This document shows positions 22,543 through 32,370 of a stretch of 54,444 nucleotides of DNA, in pieces. Position 1 is the first letter of the stretch; each line of letters starts with the position of its first letter. Under the pieces are notes generated by a model. It saw only the letters and a program-made list of their open reading frames with translations, was not told where the DNA came from and ran no database searches. This stretch comes from Oscillospiraceae bacterium (lineage in GTDB: Bacteria; Bacillota_A; Clostridia; Oscillospirales; Oscillospiraceae), in the NCBI GenBank assembly GCA_902786615.1, contig CADADE010000008.1:1-54444 (forward strand), read 5' to 3'. Made by a program: the position numbers and the translations under genes.

Positions 22543-25080
22543 GTGAAAAAATACCGGGTCATCCTTGTCAATGTATTCATCATGCTTGCCATGCTGACCT
22601 TTGTGATTCTTTATTCCGGCTTTGAGAACAGGAAGAGCACCCAAAGGCAGATCGAACATTTTGAGAATACCACCATCACCATGGAGCATGTCACCGAGAA
22701 TTATCTTGAGGGAGAGCAGCGCATCTGTGATGTATGGGCGCACTATATCAACAGCCGGAACATGACCATTGAGGAGGCCGCCTCCTTCATCCGCATCTCC
22801 CATGTGCTGCCGAGTGCCTCGGCGCATCTTGTGTACCGGGATACGCTCTCCGGCCTTTCCACGCGGTCGCGGCGCGAAAACGCCGACGACTATTCCGTCT
22901 CCTATGAGCGGATGGAGCTTTTAAACGATGTGAGCTGGATTCACGACATCGGCCAGTCCATCAACATCTCCCGCGCGTACACAAACCCCGTCAACGGGGA
23001 GCAGTCCCTGGCCTTCTGCAACTTCATCACGCTGCACGACAGGGATACCGGCGAGCCGCGCGACGCCATCCTGCTGCGCGTGCTGCCCCTCTCGGAACTG
23101 GAGCAGAAATGGGTCTTCCCGCAGGAGGAGTTTGAAAACGCCGAGCTCTCCCTGATCGACGCAAACGGCGATTACATCATCAAGGGGCATTCCTTCAAAA
23201 ATGCGAGCTTCTTTGAGTTCTACCGCTCCTACAACGCCATTGACCCCGCCTCCGCGCAGGCGTTTTTCAACAGCATCACGGCGTCGATCGGCTCGCTCAC
23301 CATGCAAAACTCCCGGGGAGAGGACTGCATCCTCGCCCATGTCCCGGTCACCGCGACAGAGGGCTGGACGCTGCTCAGCCTCATGCCGGTCAGGGATCTG
23401 CGCGTGAACACCGAGAACTGGCTTTTGATCGGCTTCATCTCGGCAGGGCTTTTGATCCTGTTCATATTCGACGTGGCAGTGATCCTCTCCTTCGCCAAAA
23501 AATTCCACGCGGCAGCCAAGGAGGCGGCCCTGGCGAGCAAGGCGAAAACCGATTTCCTCTCCACGATGTCCCACGATATCCGCACGCCGATGAACGCGAT
23601 CATCGGCCTTACGACGATCGCGGAAAAGAACCTTGGCGATACGGATTCGGTGAGAGAAAGCCTGCGGAAAATCACGCTGGCCAGCAATCACCTGCTCACG
23701 CTCATTAACGACATTCTGGATATCTCCAAGGTTGAGAGCGGCAAGCTGAACCTCAGCCCGGTGACCTTCTCCATCGTGGAGACGGTGGAAAACCTGGTCA
23801 ATCTCTCCCAGCCGATGGTCAAGGAAAAGAACATTGAGTTCAATTTCCGCATCAACCGCATCGACAAGGAATATCTCTACGCAGACCAGCTGCGCCTGAA
23901 CCAGATTTACATCAACCTCCTGTCCAACGCCATCAAATACACGGAGCCCGGCGGGCGCGTGAGCGTGGATCTCAGCGAGGAGGAGAGCCAGAAGCCCGGT
24001 TGCGTGCGCCTGACCTACACGGTGGCCGACAACGGCATCGGCATGAGCCCGGAGTTTATGGCAAACATGTACCAGCCCTTCTCCCGTCAGACGGACAGCC
24101 GCGTGAACAGCATCCAGGGCACCGGTCTCGGCCTTGCCATCACGAAGCAGATGGTCGATCTGATGGGCGGTTCCATCGACTGTCAGAGCGAGCAGGGCAA
24201 GGGCACGACCTTCACCGTCGTGCTGGAGCTTCCCGTGGCCGAGCGGCAGCGCGAGGATATGACGCTTGACCCGATGGACATTCTCGTTGTGGACGACGAC
24301 CCGGTGTTTCTGGAGACCACGGCGGACACCCTGCGCTCCCTCGGCGTGACGGCCGCGTGCGCCTCAAGCGGGCCGGAGGCGGTCGACATGATCGCGCAGC
24401 GCCACAAAGAGGGGCGGGATTACAGCGTTGTGATCCTCGACTGGAAGATGCCGGGCGTCGACGGTGTGGAGACGATACGCCGCATCCGAAAGGAAGTGGA
24501 CTCCTCCGTCCCTGTCCTGCTGATATCCGCCTACGACGGCTCGGACATTGAGGACATGGCGAAGGAGGCCGGGGCAAACGGCTTTGTCAGCAAACCGCTG
24601 TTCCGCTCCACGCTGTATGACCGGATCAGCGCCCTGCTCGGCACCCGGACAAAGTCCGTTGAGCCGGAGAACGACTACTCCGATCTCAAGGGCATGCACA
24701 TCCTCATTGCGGAGGACAACGATATCAACTGGGAGATCATCTCTGCCATCCTCGACATGTTCGGCATCACGTCGGAGCGCGCCGAAAACGGGCGCATCTG
24801 CGTGGAGAAAATGCGCAGCGCCCCGGAGGGCAGCTATGATTTGATTTTCATGGATATCCAGATGCCGGAAATGAACGGGCTTGACGCCACCAGGAGTATC
24901 CGCGCGCTGGACAGGCCCTGGGCGGCCTCCATCCCGATCATCGCCATGACGGCGGACGCCTTTTCGGAGAATGTCACAGAATGTCTGAACGCCGGCATGA
25001 ACGGCCATATCGCAAAGCCTGTCGACATCAAGCTTGTCATCAAAGAGATCCGCAGGATCAAGGAGGAAAAGAGATCATGA
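22543..25080 (+). CDS. Hybrid sensor histidine kinase with two receiver domains
   Basis: The 845-residue protein has membrane segments at about residues 4-27 and 293-317, bracketing a 265-residue extracytoplasmic Cache-like sensor. Next are HisKA with [13 protein letters not shown] (His near 343), HATPase with NAIKY (461), DNGIGM and GTGLGLA, and receiver 1 with VVDDDP and the phospho-acceptor VILDWKMPG (about 632). Receiver 2 has IAEDND and IFMDIQMPE (about 769). Both receivers keep their Asp, Thr/Ser and Lys. The GTG at 22543 follows AAAGGCGG and begins just before the first membrane segment; a longer frame upstream would include the leader. The stop overlaps the lipoprotein ATG. It probably passes phosphate through the Hpt protein encoded downstream. 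Confidence 0.9.
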   Translation: MKKYRVILVNVFIMLAMLTFVILYSGFENRKSTQRQIEHFENTTITMEHVTENYLEGEQRICDVWAHYINSRNMTIEEAASFIRISHVLPSASAHLVYRDTLSGLSTRSRRENADDYSVSYERMELLNDVSWIHDIGQSINISRAYTNPVNGEQSLAFCNFITLHDRDTGEPRDAILLRVLPLSELEQKWVFPQEEFENAELSLIDANGDYIIKGHSFKNASFFEFYRSYNAIDPASAQAFFNSITASIGSLTMQNSRGEDCILAHVPVTATEGWTLLSLMPVRDLRVNTENWLLIGFISAGLLILFIFDVAVILSFAKKFHAAAKEAALASKAKTDFLSTMSHDIRTPMNAIIGLTTIAEKNLGDTDSVRESLRKITLASNHLLTLINDILDISKVESGKLNLSPVTFSIVETVENLVNLSQPMVKEKNIEFNFRINRIDKEYLYADQLRLNQIYINLLSNAIKYTEPGGRVSVDLSEEESQKPGCVRLTYTVADNGIGMSPEFMANMYQPFSRQTDSRVNSIQGTGLGLAITKQMVDLMGGSIDCQSEQGKGTTFTVVLELPVAERQREDMTLDPMDILVVDDDPVFLETTADTLRSLGVTAACASSGPEAVDMIAQRHKEGRDYSVVILDWKMPGVDGVETIRRIRKEVDSSVPVLLISAYDGSDIEDMAKEAGANGFVSKPLFRSTLYDRISALLGTRTKSVEPENDYSDLKGMHILIAEDNDINWEIISAILDMFGITSERAENGRICVEKMRSAPEGSYDLIFMDIQMPEMNGLDATRSIRALDRPWAASIPIIAMTADAFSENVTECLNAGMNGHIAKPVDIKLVIKEIRRIKEEKRS

Positions 25081-26366
25081 AAAAGCTGCTGAGTATTATC
25101 TGCATCATCTGCGCGGCGCTGTCGCTGGCGGCCTGCGGCGGGAAAACACAGACGGAAAGCGCCGCCGGGTTCAAGCCTTCTCTCGACAAAAACACGCGCT
25201 GCGCCATCACCGTGGTCGGAAGCTACGATAACTTTGAGGCGCTGGAGGCGGAATTTGACAGATTCAACGCCTATTATCCCAATGTGCAGCTGAGCTATGT
25301 GAAGCTGGACGACTATAACAACATCCTGGCCACGGCGCTGGAGGGCAAGGAAAAGCCCAACATTTTCTTCTCCTATGCCTGGATGATCGGAAACGAGCAG
25401 TACGATCCGGTGTTCGCCCACATGGAGGATCTGTCGGACCCCGCCCTGCGGCTGAATCTGGATTGCATCCGTCCGGGGCTGATTAACCACGACGCCGAGG
25501 GGCGCGTGCTGATGGTGCCGGTTTTCTCCCGAACCTACGGCATGCTGGTGAACAACGATCTCTTCAAGAAAGAAGGGCTCAGTGTTCCAACCACTATGGA
25601 GGAGCTGCTGAACGTCTGCAAAGAGCTGCGCAGCCGCGGCTATTCCAGCCCCATGATGGGCTACAGTCTCAAAGCGTCCGGCTCCCTCATGAACACGATT
25701 GCCTATCCGCAGTTTGTGGCAACGCTTGCCGACAAGCCGGAAGCGCTGGCCCTTGCCAATGCGCTGGACCCCGCGGCGGGAGAATACATGCGCCCGGCTC
25801 TGGAGACGGTGGAGCTGCTGATCCGGGAAGGCTGCATTGATATCGACGCGTGTGATCAGATTTCGGACAACTATAACCAGGTGATCCTGCGCTTCTTTGA
25901 AGGCGATGTGCCGATGATGCTCTGCTACGGGGATACCGTGTCCGGGACCCGGAAACGGGAAAGCCAGTCCGAAGCGTTCACCAAAGCGCCCTTCGCCTAT
26001 ACCTTCTCTCCGATCCCGCTGACGGACAAGGGCGGATATTTCATCGACAGTCCCTCCGTGGAGTTCTCCGTAAACAAGGACTGCGAGAATCTGGACATGA
26101 CCAACGAATTCATGCGCTTTCTGATTACAAAGGAAGAGCTCAATGAGATGGCCGCCGTGAAACGGCTGGTAACGCCCACCACGGATCTGTCCTTTGACTC
26201 GCTGTTCGCGCCCTTCGCCCGGATACCCGCGGATCGTACCATGTCCCCGGAGGTGCTTGGCATCAGGGATCCGCTCACGGTGCAGCTGCGCGTCGCGGCG
26301 TTCAAGGTCGGCAAGGGCGAGCTCAGCATTGACGAGGCCGCCGCGCTGTACGGAAGCTTTGAATAA
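25077..26366 (+). CDS. Extracellular solute-binding lipoprotein
   Basis: This 429-residue lipoprotein has a lipobox LSLAAC at about residue 19. The mature domain has the build of family 1 (sugar-type) binding proteins: [20 protein letters not shown] (about 47-66), [20 protein letters not shown] (about 160-179) and a C-terminal [12 protein letters not shown]. No ABC permease or ATPase genes are nearby. Its ATG overlaps the kinase stop (ATGA). A role as ligand-loaded partner of the kinase sensor domain is therefore more likely than transport (inference). The ligand is unknown. Confidence 0.88.
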   Translation: MKKLLSIICIICAALSLAACGGKTQTESAAGFKPSLDKNTRCAITVVGSYDNFEALEAEFDRFNAYYPNVQLSYVKLDDYNNILATALEGKEKPNIFFSYAWMIGNEQYDPVFAHMEDLSDPALRLNLDCIRPGLINHDAEGRVLMVPVFSRTYGMLVNNDLFKKEGLSVPTTMEELLNVCKELRSRGYSSPMMGYSLKASGSLMNTIAYPQFVATLADKPEALALANALDPAAGEYMRPALETVELLIREGCIDIDACDQISDNYNQVILRFFEGDVPMMLCYGDTVSGTRKRESQSEAFTKAPFAYTFSPIPLTDKGGYFIDSPSVEFSVNKDCENLDMTNEFMRFLITKEELNEMAAVKRLVTPTTDLSFDSLFAPFARIPADRTMSPEVLGIRDPLTVQLRVAAFKVGKGELSIDEAAALYGSFE

Positions 26367-26431
26367 ACAAAACCAAGCGCCGGGGAAAAACGAAACGACA
26401 TGAAAAACTACCGCGCTGAGGAGAGAAACAT

Positions 26432-29400
26432 ATGAACGAAACGCCATCCGCCGCCAATCAAACATCCAGGCTGCAGCCCTACCTTTCGCCGCTGGCCGTC
26501 TGGGCCATATCGGTAGGCTCGGCCATCGGCTGGGGCTCCCTTGTGGTCACCAGCGGCTCCTACCTGTCCCAGGCCGGCCCTTTGGGTTCGGTTCTCGGCC
26601 TGCTGATCGGCTTTGCCATGATGCTGATGGTCGCCGACCACTATACCTTCCTGGGCAAGCGCTACCCCGGGACCGGCGGCCTGTACGAATATATCAAAAA
26701 AGTCTTCGGCTATGACCGCGCCTTTCTGGTGGCCTGGTTCATGTTCCTGACGTATATCTCCATCTTCTGGGCCAACGCCACCAGCATCCCGCTCTTCGCG
26801 CGCTACTTCCTGCGCGGCGTGTTCAAGGTCGGGTATCTCTATACGATTTTCGGGTATGACGTGTATCTGGTAGAGGCCATCGTCACGCTCGTCGCCATCG
26901 CGCTGGTCGGGCTTCTGTGCATGAGGAGCCGGGAGGCGACCGCGCACATCGTGGTGGTCCTGGTGCTGGTGTTTACCGTCGGCATCACATTCTGCTTTGC
27001 GGCGGCGATGCTCGGCTTCGGCAAAAGCGATTTCACGATGGAGCCGGCCTTTGTTCCGGACGCAAGCGCGCTCGGGCAGATCATCCGCATCGCCTTCCTT
27101 TCGCCCTGGGCCTTTATCGGCTTTGAGAGCGTGTCCCACTCTGCCCCGGAGTTCCGCTTCAAGCAAAGCAAGGTTTTCCGCATTCTCGTCGTCTCCCTGA
27201 TCGTTACGACGGCACTGTACATTTTTATCGTCCTGATGAGCGTGTCCGCCTATCCGGAGGGCTGTGCAAGCTGGCTGGATTACATTCGCCGCCTGAGCGA
27301 GTTTGAGGGGATCGCCGGACTTCCCGCCTTTTATGCCGCAAACCACTATCTCGGCTCGACCGGCGTCTATATCCTGATGGCCTCGCTCCTGGCGCTGGTG
27401 GTTACAAGCCTGATCGGCATGCTGCGCACGGTCGGCCGCCTGTGCTACGCCGTGGCGCAGGACGGCATCCTGCCCGAGCAGTACGCCGAGCTCAACGACA
27501 AGCAGGTTCCGGCCAACGCCATTCTCCTGGCCGTCCTCCTGTCCCTGCCCATCCCCTTCCTCGGCAGGACCGCCATCGGCTGGATCGTGGATACGACCAC
27601 CATCGGCGCGGTCATTCTCTACGGCTTCGTCTCTGTGGCGGTGTTCAAGGTCTCCGGGAAAGAGGGCTGCAAAAGGAATCGCTTTGTCAGCGGGATCTGC
27701 CTGTTTATCCTGGTCGCCTTCCTGCTCTTCCTCCTGTTCCCCAGCATCTTCGCCGACTACACCATTGAGACGGAGACCTATGTCCTCATCGCCATCTGGT
27801 CGATCATCGGGCTGGTGTTCTTCAACAGCGTCATCCGCAAGGACCACGCCAGAAAGTTCGGCAAAGCCGTCATCGTCTGGATCGCCCTGCTGGCTTTCAT
27901 CGTCCTGATGGCGATGACCTGGGCGGAGCGACTGAACGAGGCGCGGGAAAATGACATCGTCGATGAGATTTCCGTCTACATAGACGACGTGTCCAGCGGC
28001 AAATCGGACGCCGGGGACAAGGACAAATTCCTCAATCTCCAGCGCGTGCGCCTGCACGACGCGGACAACACCAGCGTGCTGGTCATCGCGGGGCTCTTCG
28101 CCATGTCCCTGTCCGTCATGCTGATTAACTATTCCACCACGCGCAAGTGGGAAAAGAAGGCCGCCGCGGAGCGCGATGAGGCCCGCACCGCCGCCTTTAC
28201 CGACCCCATGACCGGCGTCAAGAGCAAGCACGCCTTCCTCCTGAGCGAAAAGCAGTATGATACAGCCATTCAGGAGAAAACAGCCCACCCCTTCGCCATC
28301 GCCGTCTGTGACGTAAACGGCCTGAAGGTCATCAACGACACCCTCGGCCACAAGGCGGGCGATGAGTATATCATCAAGGCCTGCCGCATGATCTGCGATA
28401 TCTTCCAGCACAGCCCGGTATATCGAACCGGCGGAGACGAATTCGTCGTGATCATGACGGGGCGTGATTATCTTATCCGCAAGGAGCTGGTGCTGGCGCT
28501 GCACGACCGCTCCGTGGAGCACATCAGCACGAACGACGTTGTGATTTCGGGCGGCCTTTCCGATTACAAACCGGGAGAGGACGTCAGCTTCCACGATGTG
28601 TTTGAGCGCGCGGACGCGCTGATGTATGAGGAAAAGAAGCTTTTGAAGGGCATGGGCTCCATCACGCGCGAGGACGCCGAGGTGGCGGCCAGACAGGTGT
28701 TCCCGGCAAACGAAAGCAGCGATATTCTGAGTCTCAAGCGGCTGATCCTCATCGTGGAGGATGAGGAGATCAACCAGATGATCCTCGGCAACATGCTGCA
28801 GGAGAACTACGAGGTGCTGTACGCCTCCGACGGCTCCGAGGCGCTGGAGCAGATCAAGAAGCACAAAAACGAGCTGGCCCTCGTCCTGCTGGATCTGCAG
28901 ATGCCGAAAATGGGCGGCATGGAAGTGCTGAAGGTGATGAAGGAAGAGGACGAGCTGCGCGGCATTCCCGTGATCGTGATGACCGCGGATCAGAGCGCGG
29001 AGGTCGACTGCCTCAAGATCGGCGCGATCGACTTCATCCCCAAGCCATACCCCTCCTTTGAAATCGTCCAGGCTCGCGTCAAGCGCTGCATCGAGCTTTC
29101 CGAGAAGAGCAACATCATCCAGTCCACGGAGCGCGACAGCCTGACGAACCTGCTGAACCTCGACTACTTTCTCCGCTATGTGCGCATGTATGACCAGCAC
29201 TACGCCGACATGCCGATGGACGCCATCGTGCTCGACGTCAACCACTTCCACATGCTCAACGAGCGCTACGGAAAGCAGTACGGCGACAGCGTGCTCGCGC
29301 GCATCGGCAAGCGCATCCGCAAGATCTCGCGCGAGGTCGGCGGCGTGGGCTGCCGCCGCGCCGCGGATACCTTCTTCATCTACTGCCCCCACCTGGACGA

Positions 29401-30820
29401 CTACGCCGGCATCCTGGACAAGGCGTCCGAGGGTCTTGTGGACGGGGATGTGTCCGAGGACCGCGTACGCCTGCGCATGGGCGTGTATTCCAATGTGGAC
29501 AAGTCCCTCGAAATCGAGCGGCGCTTTGATTACGCCAAGATCGCCGCGAACACCGTGAAGAGCGGCTACCTGAAAGCTGTCGGGATCTACGATACTGAGA
29601 TGCACGAGGCGGAGCTCTACAGGGCGCGCCTGCTGGAGGACTTCAAGCCGTCTCTGGAAAGCGGCCGTTTCATGGTCTACTTCCAGCCCAAGTACGATAT
29701 CCGCCCCGACAAGCCCATCCTTGCCAGCGCGGAAGCCCTGGTGCGCTGGGACCATCCGGCGCTCGGCCTCATCAGCCCCGGCGTGTTTATCCCCCTGCTG
29801 GAGGACAACGGCCTGATCCTGGAGCTCGACCAGTATGTGTGGCGCAAGGCCGCCGCGCAGCTGCGCGACTGGAAGGACCGCCTCGGCTTCGCCGTGCCGG
29901 TTTCGGTGAACGTCTCCCGCATCGACATGCTGACGCCGAACCTGAAACAAATCTTCAAGGAAATTCTGGAGGCCTACCGGCTGAACCCGGAGGATCTGGT
30001 GCTGGAAATCACGGAATCGGCCTACACCGGCGATTCCGATCAGGTCATTTCCACGGCCAAGGAGCTGCGCGGCATGGGCGTCGGCTTCCGTATCGAGATG
30101 GACGACTTCGGCACCGGCTATTCGTCCCTGGGCATGCTTTCGCACCTGCCCATCGACGCGCTGAAGCTGGATATGAGCTTTGTCCGCAGCGCCTTCGGCG
30201 AGACGCGGGATGTGCGCATGATCGAACTGATCATCGACATTGCGGACTATCTGCACGTCCCGGTCGTCGCCGAGGGCGTGGAGACCGAGGAGCAGTATCT
30301 GACGCTCAAGGCCATGGGCTGCGATTATGTGCAGGGCTATTTCTTCTCGAAGCCCGTGCCGCCGCAGGCGTTCGACCGCTTCCTCATTGAGCGGACCAAC
30401 GCGAAAACCGAAATGACCCCGGCGGACAAGAAAACCTACATGAGCATCTCCAAGGCGCTGACCAGTGATTTTGAGAGCATCTTCTATGTTGATGTGGTCA
30501 CGGACTACTATCTCGAGTTCCACACCGGCAGGAACGGGGAGCTGGAGATCCGTCCCGGTGGATTCGATTTCTTCAACGAGGTCGGCGAAAAGCTGCTGAA
30601 GGATGTGGCCGAGGCCGACGCGGAAAAGCTCAGAGAGGCGTTGAGCAAGACAAACCTCATGCGCTGGGTCGGTCAGCAGGAAAGCGTTGAGATTCCGTTC
30701 CTGAAACTGAAAGACGGCGTGCCGACGCCCTATTCTCTTCAGACGATCAAGTCACGGGAAAGCGATACCCATCATATTGTATTGGGTGTAAGAGAAGGAA
30801 AGGGAGGAAAAGCATCATGA
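26432..30820 (+). CDS. Amino-acid permease fused to GGDEF-REC-GGDEF*-EAL
   Basis: This single 1462-residue frame starts with an APC-type permease of about 12 membrane segments (residues 1-505; SAIGWGSLV, GLYEYIKKVFGYD, LRTVGRLCYAVAQDG). A further membrane segment lies near 545-565. GGDEF 1 has DPMTGVKSK (591) and intact TGGDEF (about 666). The receiver has IVEDEEIN (773) and phospho-acceptor LLDLQMPKMG (about 821). A second GGDEF-like domain (about 900-1060) has lost its motif (RRAADTFF). The EAL domain (1065-1320) keeps EALVRW, NVSR, EITES, DDFGTGYSS, KLD, AEGVE and QGYFFSKP, so it should hydrolyse c-di-GMP. A C-terminal region of about 130 residues looks PAS-like. The ribosome site is GAGGAG. 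Transport may be replaced by sensing. The frame is uninterrupted, and the GGDEF, receiver and EAL motifs are convincing. Confidence 0.9.
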   Translation: MNETPSAANQTSRLQPYLSPLAVWAISVGSAIGWGSLVVTSGSYLSQAGPLGSVLGLLIGFAMMLMVADHYTFLGKRYPGTGGLYEYIKKVFGYDRAFLVAWFMFLTYISIFWANATSIPLFARYFLRGVFKVGYLYTIFGYDVYLVEAIVTLVAIALVGLLCMRSREATAHIVVVLVLVFTVGITFCFAAAMLGFGKSDFTMEPAFVPDASALGQIIRIAFLSPWAFIGFESVSHSAPEFRFKQSKVFRILVVSLIVTTALYIFIVLMSVSAYPEGCASWLDYIRRLSEFEGIAGLPAFYAANHYLGSTGVYILMASLLALVVTSLIGMLRTVGRLCYAVAQDGILPEQYAELNDKQVPANAILLAVLLSLPIPFLGRTAIGWIVDTTTIGAVILYGFVSVAVFKVSGKEGCKRNRFVSGICLFILVAFLLFLLFPSIFADYTIETETYVLIAIWSIIGLVFFNSVIRKDHARKFGKAVIVWIALLAFIVLMAMTWAERLNEARENDIVDEISVYIDDVSSGKSDAGDKDKFLNLQRVRLHDADNTSVLVIAGLFAMSLSVMLINYSTTRKWEKKAAAERDEARTAAFTDPMTGVKSKHAFLLSEKQYDTAIQEKTAHPFAIAVCDVNGLKVINDTLGHKAGDEYIIKACRMICDIFQHSPVYRTGGDEFVVIMTGRDYLIRKELVLALHDRSVEHISTNDVVISGGLSDYKPGEDVSFHDVFERADALMYEEKKLLKGMGSITREDAEVAARQVFPANESSDILSLKRLILIVEDEEINQMILGNMLQENYEVLYASDGSEALEQIKKHKNELALVLLDLQMPKMGGMEVLKVMKEEDELRGIPVIVMTADQSAEVDCLKIGAIDFIPKPYPSFEIVQARVKRCIELSEKSNIIQSTERDSLTNLLNLDYFLRYVRMYDQHYADMPMDAIVLDVNHFHMLNERYGKQYGDSVLARIGKRIRKISREVGGVGCRRAADTFFIYCPHLDDYAGILDKASEGLVDGDVSEDRVRLRMGVYSNVDKSLEIERRFDYAKIAANTVKSGYLKAVGIYDTEMHEAELYRARLLEDFKPSLESGRFMVYFQPKYDIRPDKPILASAEALVRWDHPALGLISPGVFIPLLEDNGLILELDQYVWRKAAAQLRDWKDRLGFAVPVSVNVSRIDMLTPNLKQIFKEILEAYRLNPEDLVLEITESAYTGDSDQVISTAKELRGMGVGFRIEMDDFGTGYSSLGMLSHLPIDALKLDMSFVRSAFGETRDVRMIELIIDIADYLHVPVVAEGVETEEQYLTLKAMGCDYVQGYFFSKPVPPQAFDRFLIERTNAKTEMTPADKKTYMSISKALTSDFESIFYVDVVTDYYLEFHTGRNGELEIRPGGFDFFNEVGEKLLKDVAEADAEKLREALSKTNLMRWVGQQESVEIPFLKLKDGVPTPYSLQTIKSRESDTHHIVLGVREGKGGKAS

Positions 30821-31155
30821 CACTGGACGCCTTAAAGCGCTACGGCGCAAATACCGCCGAGGGTATGGGCAGATGCCTGAACAACGAGTCGTTCTATCTC
30901 AAAATGGTCGCAATGGCGCTCGCGGATAAAAACTTTGACAAGCTGAAAGCGGCTGTGGACGCCGGAGACGCCCATACGGCTTTTGCGGCTGCCCATTCGC
31001 TGAAGGGCTCGATCGGCAATGTGGCGCTCACGCCCATTTTTGAGCCGATCTGCGCGCTGACAGAGCTGCTGCGCGGTCAGGATGCGCTTGTCGCCGGCGC
31101 GGATACGCTGACGGAGGCGATCATGGCGGCGCGGGAAAAGGCGCTGACGCTGTGA
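30817..31155 (+). CDS. Hpt phosphotransfer protein
   Basis: This 112-residue helical protein has the Hpt motif AAAHSLKGSIGNVAL (about residues 58-72), in which the histidine carries phosphate between receivers. The ATG overlaps the stop of the permease-EAL gene (ATGA) and its own stop overlaps the GTG of the receiver gene. Position and motif make it the relay between the hybrid kinase receivers and the receivers in the fusion and in the next gene (inference). Confidence 0.88.
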   Translation: MTLDALKRYGANTAEGMGRCLNNESFYLKMVAMALADKNFDKLKAAVDAGDAHTAFAAAHSLKGSIGNVALTPIFEPICALTELLRGQDALVAGADTLTEAIMAAREKALTL

Positions 31156-31580
31156 CGGCGGCAGAAAGGACGGCGGAATCGGAACCCTGTTTTGCGGGCA
31201 AGCGCCTGCTGCTGGTCGAGGACAGTGCGGTCAACATGCACATCGCACAGCTGATCCTCAACCGGGCAGGCTTTGCGGTGGAGACTGCGGAAAACGGCCG
31301 GCTTGCCGTCGACATGGTATCCGCGTCGGAGCCGGGGTATTATAACGCGATCCTGATGGACATTCAGATGCCGGTCATGGACGGCTATGCGGCCACGCGG
31401 GCGATCCGCGCCCTGAAAAAGCGGGAGCTTGCCGAAATCCCCATCGTCGCTCTGACAGCCAACGTATTCCGGGAGGATGTGGAGGCGGCAAAGGCGGCCG
31501 GGATGGTCGCGCACCTCGCAAAGCCCGTGGATGTACAGAAGCTGCTCACGACGCTGCGCGGCGTGCTTGCATGCCGGTAA
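31152..31580 (+). CDS. Stand-alone receiver-domain protein
   Basis: This is a 142-residue single receiver: LLLVEDSAVNMHIAQ (about residues 19-33), phospho-acceptor ILMDIQMPVMDG (about 67-78), LTANVF (about 101) and HLAKPVD (about 120). There is no output domain. It could be a final or sink receiver of the relay, or act by protein contact. It is the last gene of the operon and is followed by a strong terminator. Confidence 0.88.
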   Translation: MTAAERTAESEPCFAGKRLLLVEDSAVNMHIAQLILNRAGFAVETAENGRLAVDMVSASEPGYYNAILMDIQMPVMDGYAATRAIRALKKRELAEIPIVALTANVFREDVEAAKAAGMVAHLAKPVDVQKLLTTLRGVLACR

Positions 31581-31587
31581 TCACGCA

Positions 31588-31630
31588 AACTGCGGCAATA
31601 CGCTTATTGTATTGCCGCAGTTCATTTTTT
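31588..31630 (+). terminator. Terminator of the phosphorelay/c-di-GMP operon
   Basis: AACTGCGGCAATAC and GTATTGCCGCAGTT pair around a 7-base loop and are followed by CATTTTTT. Confidence 0.92.
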
Positions 31631-31648
31631 GTGTGGCCGCATCCAACC

Positions 31649-31677
31649 TTGACAGCTGTCCAGGCTGCTTGTATAAT
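31649..31677 (+). promoter_or_regulatory. Consensus promoter of the TetR gene, with palindrome
   Basis: Perfect TTGACA and TATAAT with a 17-base spacer. The perfect palindrome GACAGCTGTC (31651-31660) overlaps the -35 and could be the repressor's own operator (inference). Confidence 0.75.
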
Positions 31678-31711
31678 GATCCGCAAGAACAATGATCAGA
31701 GGTGGAAAACC

Positions 31712-32257
31712 ATGTACTGCGGCAGCAACAAGACGGCGCTGCAATCCCAGCGCCAGATCGCCTGCGCCATGATGGAGCTGATCCGGGAAAAGCCCTATAC
31801 GCAGATCACTGTGAGCGAGCTGTGCAAAGCTGCGGGCATCTCGCGCCAGACCTTCTACAGCCTGTTCACCAGCCGGGAAAACGTGATCGTGTTCGGCCTC
31901 CAGGCCAACAGCTGCGAAGGCCCCGAGCTTCCGTCGGAGGAGGCAAGCGACGACGCGGGCGCGCTTCAGCGTCTCTGCCGGGCATACAGCCGGTACCTGG
32001 TGCAAAACCGCGACCTTATCAAGCTCCTGGTGGATAATCGCATCGAATACCTGCTTTATGACAGCTTTTTTGCCTCGATGGACCGCTGCGCCTGCTTTCT
32101 CCCCCGCACGGACGCCTGTGTGCGCGGCTATGCCGCGAGCTTTTACGCGGGCGGCGTCACCTATCTTGCCCGCCGCTATGCAGGCGAGGGCTGCACCGGC
32201 ACGGCCGAGGAGCTGGAAAAGCTGCTGATGACGCTCTTCACCGGTTCATTGTTTTAG
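31712..32257 (+). CDS. TetR/AcrR-family regulator
   Basis: The 181-residue protein has an N-terminal helix-turn-helix of TetR type: IACAMMELIREKPYTQITVSELCKAAGISRQTFYSLFTSREN (about residues 16-57). The C-terminal ligand domain is typical of the short Firmicutes group with the TetR_C_33-like pattern (NRDLIKLLVDN). The ATG was chosen for AGGTGG upstream; a longer frame begins inside the preceding operon. The ligand is unknown. A secreted thioredoxin-like protein gene follows and may be a target, although it has its own promoter. Confidence 0.83.
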   Translation: MYCGSNKTALQSQRQIACAMMELIREKPYTQITVSELCKAAGISRQTFYSLFTSRENVIVFGLQANSCEGPELPSEEASDDAGALQRLCRAYSRYLVQNRDLIKLLVDNRIEYLLYDSFFASMDRCACFLPRTDACVRGYAASFYAGGVTYLARRYAGEGCTGTAEELEKLLMTLFTGSLF

Positions 32258-32296
32258 GGTTCCCTGTTTCGTAAAGCATTGTTCATTTTCAAATAC

Positions 32297-32325
32297 TTGT
32301 TCTCCGCGTCAAAAGCTGTTATAGT
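32297..32325 (+). promoter_or_regulatory. Promoter of the thioredoxin-like gene
   Basis: TTGTTC and TATAGT with a 17-base spacer, 45 bases before a gene with an AAGGAGG ribosome site. Confidence 0.6.
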
Positions 32326-32370
32326 AGGACACAGAATGGATAATCACCGTAACAATCAAGGAGGATCGAG

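Noticed and set aside
26408..30523. A 1371-codon open frame on the minus strand opposite the permease-EAL gene
   Set aside because: It is the antisense shadow of a GC-rich gene whose plus-strand translation shows clear domains. The shadow has no recognisable domain and is rich in His/Asp/Gln runs typical of reverse frames.
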